This document shows, piece by piece, positions 20,701 through 22,326 of a stretch of DNA of 22,326 nucleotides; the stretch's first letter is position 1; every line of letters starts with the position of its first letter. A program made the translations under genes and the position numbers. Under the pieces are notes generated by a model, which searched no databases, was not told the origin of the DNA, and worked only from the letters and a program-made list of their open reading frames with translations. Where the stretch lies: contig JAYMTA010001019.1 in NCBI GenBank assembly GCA_036897625.1, positions 1 through 22,326 on the forward strand. The letters run 5' to 3'. Source of the stretch: Pelargonium cotyledonis. Lineage: Eukaryota; Streptophyta; Magnoliopsida; Geraniales; Geraniaceae.

Positions 20701-20968
20701 CCTCGCAAATCCCAAATCCTCAGAGAGAATTCTTTACAAATCTCTCCTCAACATTAATTTACTCTCTTAACACTGTTAGATGCTAATGCATATATTATGA
20801 TCATATTGGCAGTGCAATGAGATAAAAAAGATTAACAGCAACCTGGTCGTGATTGGGAAAAGCAGTACTGATAATGACAAGGAGGATTACGACAATGATC
20901 CGGATGATGAGGATATTGACAACGCAGAGGAATCCGAAGGCGATGAATTCGAGCAGGAAACTGGTTAA
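17724..20968 (+). CDS. Probable anaphase-promoting complex subunit 15 (APC15/Mnd2-like)
   Basis: Two exons in phase 0, 17724-17867 and 20813-20968, joined across GACAAG/GTATAC and TTGGCAG/TGCAAT; 99 aa. The N-terminal half is Pro/Ser/Trp-rich (FLLPSQWPQPQSDELLLAM). The second exon starts with a short helix, then INSNLVVIGK, which resembles the NNLVPIGK segment of animal APC15, and ends in an acidic tail (17 Asp/Glu among about 33 residues). Human APC15 is about 121 aa with the same plan: short Pro/Trp N-terminus, NLVPIGK, long acidic tail. APC15 sits on the anaphase-promoting complex and helps turn over the mitotic checkpoint complex on Cdc20. The ATG at 17724 is chosen because it follows a telo-box and leader and begins the protein-like part. 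The family call rests on a short motif and overall plan, so it could be another small acidic nuclear protein. Confidence 0.65.
17868..20812 (+). other. Large intron of the APC15-like gene
   Basis: About 2.95 kb, AT-rich. It contains an 89-bp imperfect tandem duplication at 19991-20163 and a less AT-rich patch at about 19240-19560. Minus-strand frames at 19171-19556 lie in that patch and are not supported as genes. No second gene or RNA was recognised. Confidence 0.6.
19991..20163. repeat. 89-bp imperfect tandem duplication
   Basis: Units starting GCAGTATATGTATACTTT (19991) and GCAGCATATGTATACTTT (20080) share GGTAACCTT, CATCAGTA/TATCAGTA and GTAGTAGAGAATGG/TTAGTAGTGAATGG in the same order. 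Divergence is higher than in the other tandem repeats of this window, so it is older. Confidence 0.8.
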
Positions 20969-22221
20969 CAGTAACACCATTATAAATCTCTGTTTTGTTT
21001 AAGAAGATCCAAAAACATGCCACTTGTGATAACATTACATACGAAAAATGTGTATACTTTGGGTGTTTATCATTAGTGTCTTGTAGAGTTGTAGCTTGAC
21101 AATGTGGATTAGAGCTTTTTATCTATGATTTGCGAGAAATGGTGTAGTGAACTACCGCTTTGTCCTGTTTTTGACTTATTTGAAGTTTGATTATTGATTT
21201 AGTTCTCTGTAGAACCATGGTCGCACACTCACATGTGCTGTAGGGTTCCAAGTTTCTACATTTCCATGATCCTGTGGTGACAAGCTAAAGTGGCTCGATC
21301 AGATTGGTTCTACTCTTGGTATGATAATGACATTGGTTCATTCATCTACCAAATACCAATCTCTGTCCTCTCCTTTTCTTGGTTCTTAGATCAAAGTTGA
21401 TGTTGATTATATAACTAATTGATGACTAAGATTATCTCTGATGTATACGTTTTTCTTCTTTTTAGTTGAAATTACTTGGACTGAACCAAACTCTCATATT
21501 TTGGCCTAAAAATTTCCCAAATGTAAATGGCCACGCGGTGTTTGCGATTCTCACTTCTTTCAAATTCTAGTTTTTGAAGTTAACTTAAAAAGCATGCTTA
21601 ACAATATTTTTGAAAGTTGAAACCCAATAACAGTCTATTTTCAGGTTGTCAACATTAGGCGGCTTTAAGGTTTGAATTTAAATTTTAAACGCCAGTTTAT
21701 GTTTAAACTGTTTGATTCGCTAAATTGGATTTTCCAGCTTTCCACTGCAATTGACAAATTCCTCCCTCCTAAAAACGCGGACATCCACCACACTTCTATA
21801 GTTTTATGTCACCACCTGCAACAAAATTAAATTATTAATTAATAATTAATGCGAATTTAAGAATGCTTAACACTTAACAGCGAATATATTGACCAAACCC
21901 ACACTTACGTGAACGACTGTTTGTTCCCTGCCGTTAACGGAATTTGCCAGAAAACGCAATGGGTTTGGAGGCAAAGCAATCAACAGATCATCAGTTCATC
22001 CCAAACAATCAAAACATTATATTTCATCTTCCAATTCGAATCATTTCCTCACACAAAACAACATCGGAATTTTCCATTCTATCTCCTACTCTGCTAATTT
22101 TATTTTCATCATCATCATCATCGTCTATATCTGTTCTTTGTTTTATGTACTTTAATTCTCCTCTTTGTATTTCTTTAACCTTTGTTCATCAAAACTCAAT
22201 AGGAGTCAACTCTCAAGTTTA
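20969..22221. other. Intergenic region right of the APC15-like gene
   Basis: The left part is the expected 3' UTR. The rest is AT-rich with a 16-bp perfect palindrome ATTATTAATTAATAAT (21831-21846). From about 22000 it becomes pyrimidine-rich, as in the leader of a plus-strand gene, with a TCA repeat at 22106-22122. Frames at 21909-22222 are low-complexity (Ser runs) and I do not believe they are coding. Confidence 0.55.
22106..22122. repeat. TCA trinucleotide microsatellite
   Basis: Between five and six TCA units in a row within a pyrimidine-rich stretch that may be a gene leader. Confidence 0.75.
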
Positions 22222-22326
22222 ATGCCAGTGAGGAGCACGGTACGAAAACCTAGGGTTCCCTTCTACGGCTGCGTAAGGGTAGTATCGCAATTTCGCGGCC
22301 TCCGATTTCAGTCCGACGGTGTATCC
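22222..22326 (+). CDS. Possible start of a gene, cut by the window edge
   Basis: An ATG at 22222 opens 35 codons to the edge (MPVRSTVRKPRVPFYGCVRVV and onward), basic and free of acidic residues until near the end, which would suit an organelle targeting peptide. The GC content rises sharply here and the preceding 200 bp look like a leader. However a CTGC/GTAAGG splice-donor-like site lies at about 22270, and the minus strand is also open here and contains AACCCTAGG. It may be leader rather than coding sequence, on either strand. The family is not recognised. Confidence 0.25.
   Translation, partial: MPVRSTVRKPRVPFYGCVRVVSQFRGLRFQSDGVS

Noticed and set aside
21831..21846. 16-bp AT palindrome
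   Set aside because: Expected by chance in very AT-rich plant DNA, and no further structure surrounds it.
21944..22222. 92-codon plus-strand frame with Ser runs
   Set aside because: Low-complexity translation of a pyrimidine-rich, microsatellite-containing stretch; more likely a gene leader.
1..22326. A new multi-gene system, CRISPR array, operon, tRNA or rRNA genes
   Set aside because: Genes are unrelated and separately transcribed in a eukaryotic layout; no spaced repeat array or structured RNA gene was recognised on reading both strands.

Overview
This is nuclear DNA of a flowering plant, almost certainly a eudicot. Introns are AT-rich with GT..AG borders, intergenic DNA is AT-rich, genes sit every few kb, and all recognisable proteins belong to plant families (DETOXIFICATION/MATE, a C2-VASt-C2-GRAM-VASt protein, a nuclear gene for mitochondrial ribosomal protein S10). 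A rosid, perhaps Rosaceae, is a weak guess from the general look. Gene models were built by hand from splice sites, reading phase and family knowledge; no alignment was run.

Layout: (1) 1-207, minus: 5' end of an unrecognised small membrane or secreted protein, cut by the window edge. (2) 208-1412: intergenic, with a 50-bp tandem duplication and, next to the following gene, three GGCCCA/TGGGCC (site II) boxes. (3) 1413-3005, plus: mitochondrial RPS10 gene in three exons with an N-terminal mitochondrial presequence. (4) 3409-6214, minus: a MATE transporter pseudogene. (5) 6955-9690, minus: its intact tandem paralogue, 8 exons and 520 aa by my model. The two copies lie head to tail about 3.48 kb apart. 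The 3' copy has lost a splice acceptor, carries a 10-bp frameshifting deletion, a nonsense codon and a 24-bp in-frame deletion. (6) 10284-15526, minus: a complete 9-exon gene for a 1019-aa C2/GRAM/VASt protein, the apparent counterpart of Arabidopsis At5g50170. (7) 15527-17723: intergenic, with the decayed reverse transcriptase of a Ty3/gypsy retrotransposon. (8) 17724-20968, plus: a two-exon, 99-aa gene with an acidic tail that looks like the plant APC15/Mnd2 subunit of the anaphase-promoting complex, with a 2.9-kb intron. (9) 20969-22326: intergenic, then a possible 5' leader and start of another plus-strand gene at the right edge.

The genes do not form a pathway; they are ordinary neighbours: organelle translation, drug/metabolite export, membrane-contact lipid handling and cell-cycle control. 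I see no sign of a new multi-gene system. The most informative signals are the birth and decay of a tandem MATE copy, several recent short tandem duplications (22, 50, 52, 84 and 89 bp) in introns and promoters, the nuclear rps10 with its clean presequence, a promoter in which a duplication doubled the TATA box, and an upstream ORF whose stop overlaps the start codon of the C2/GRAM gene.
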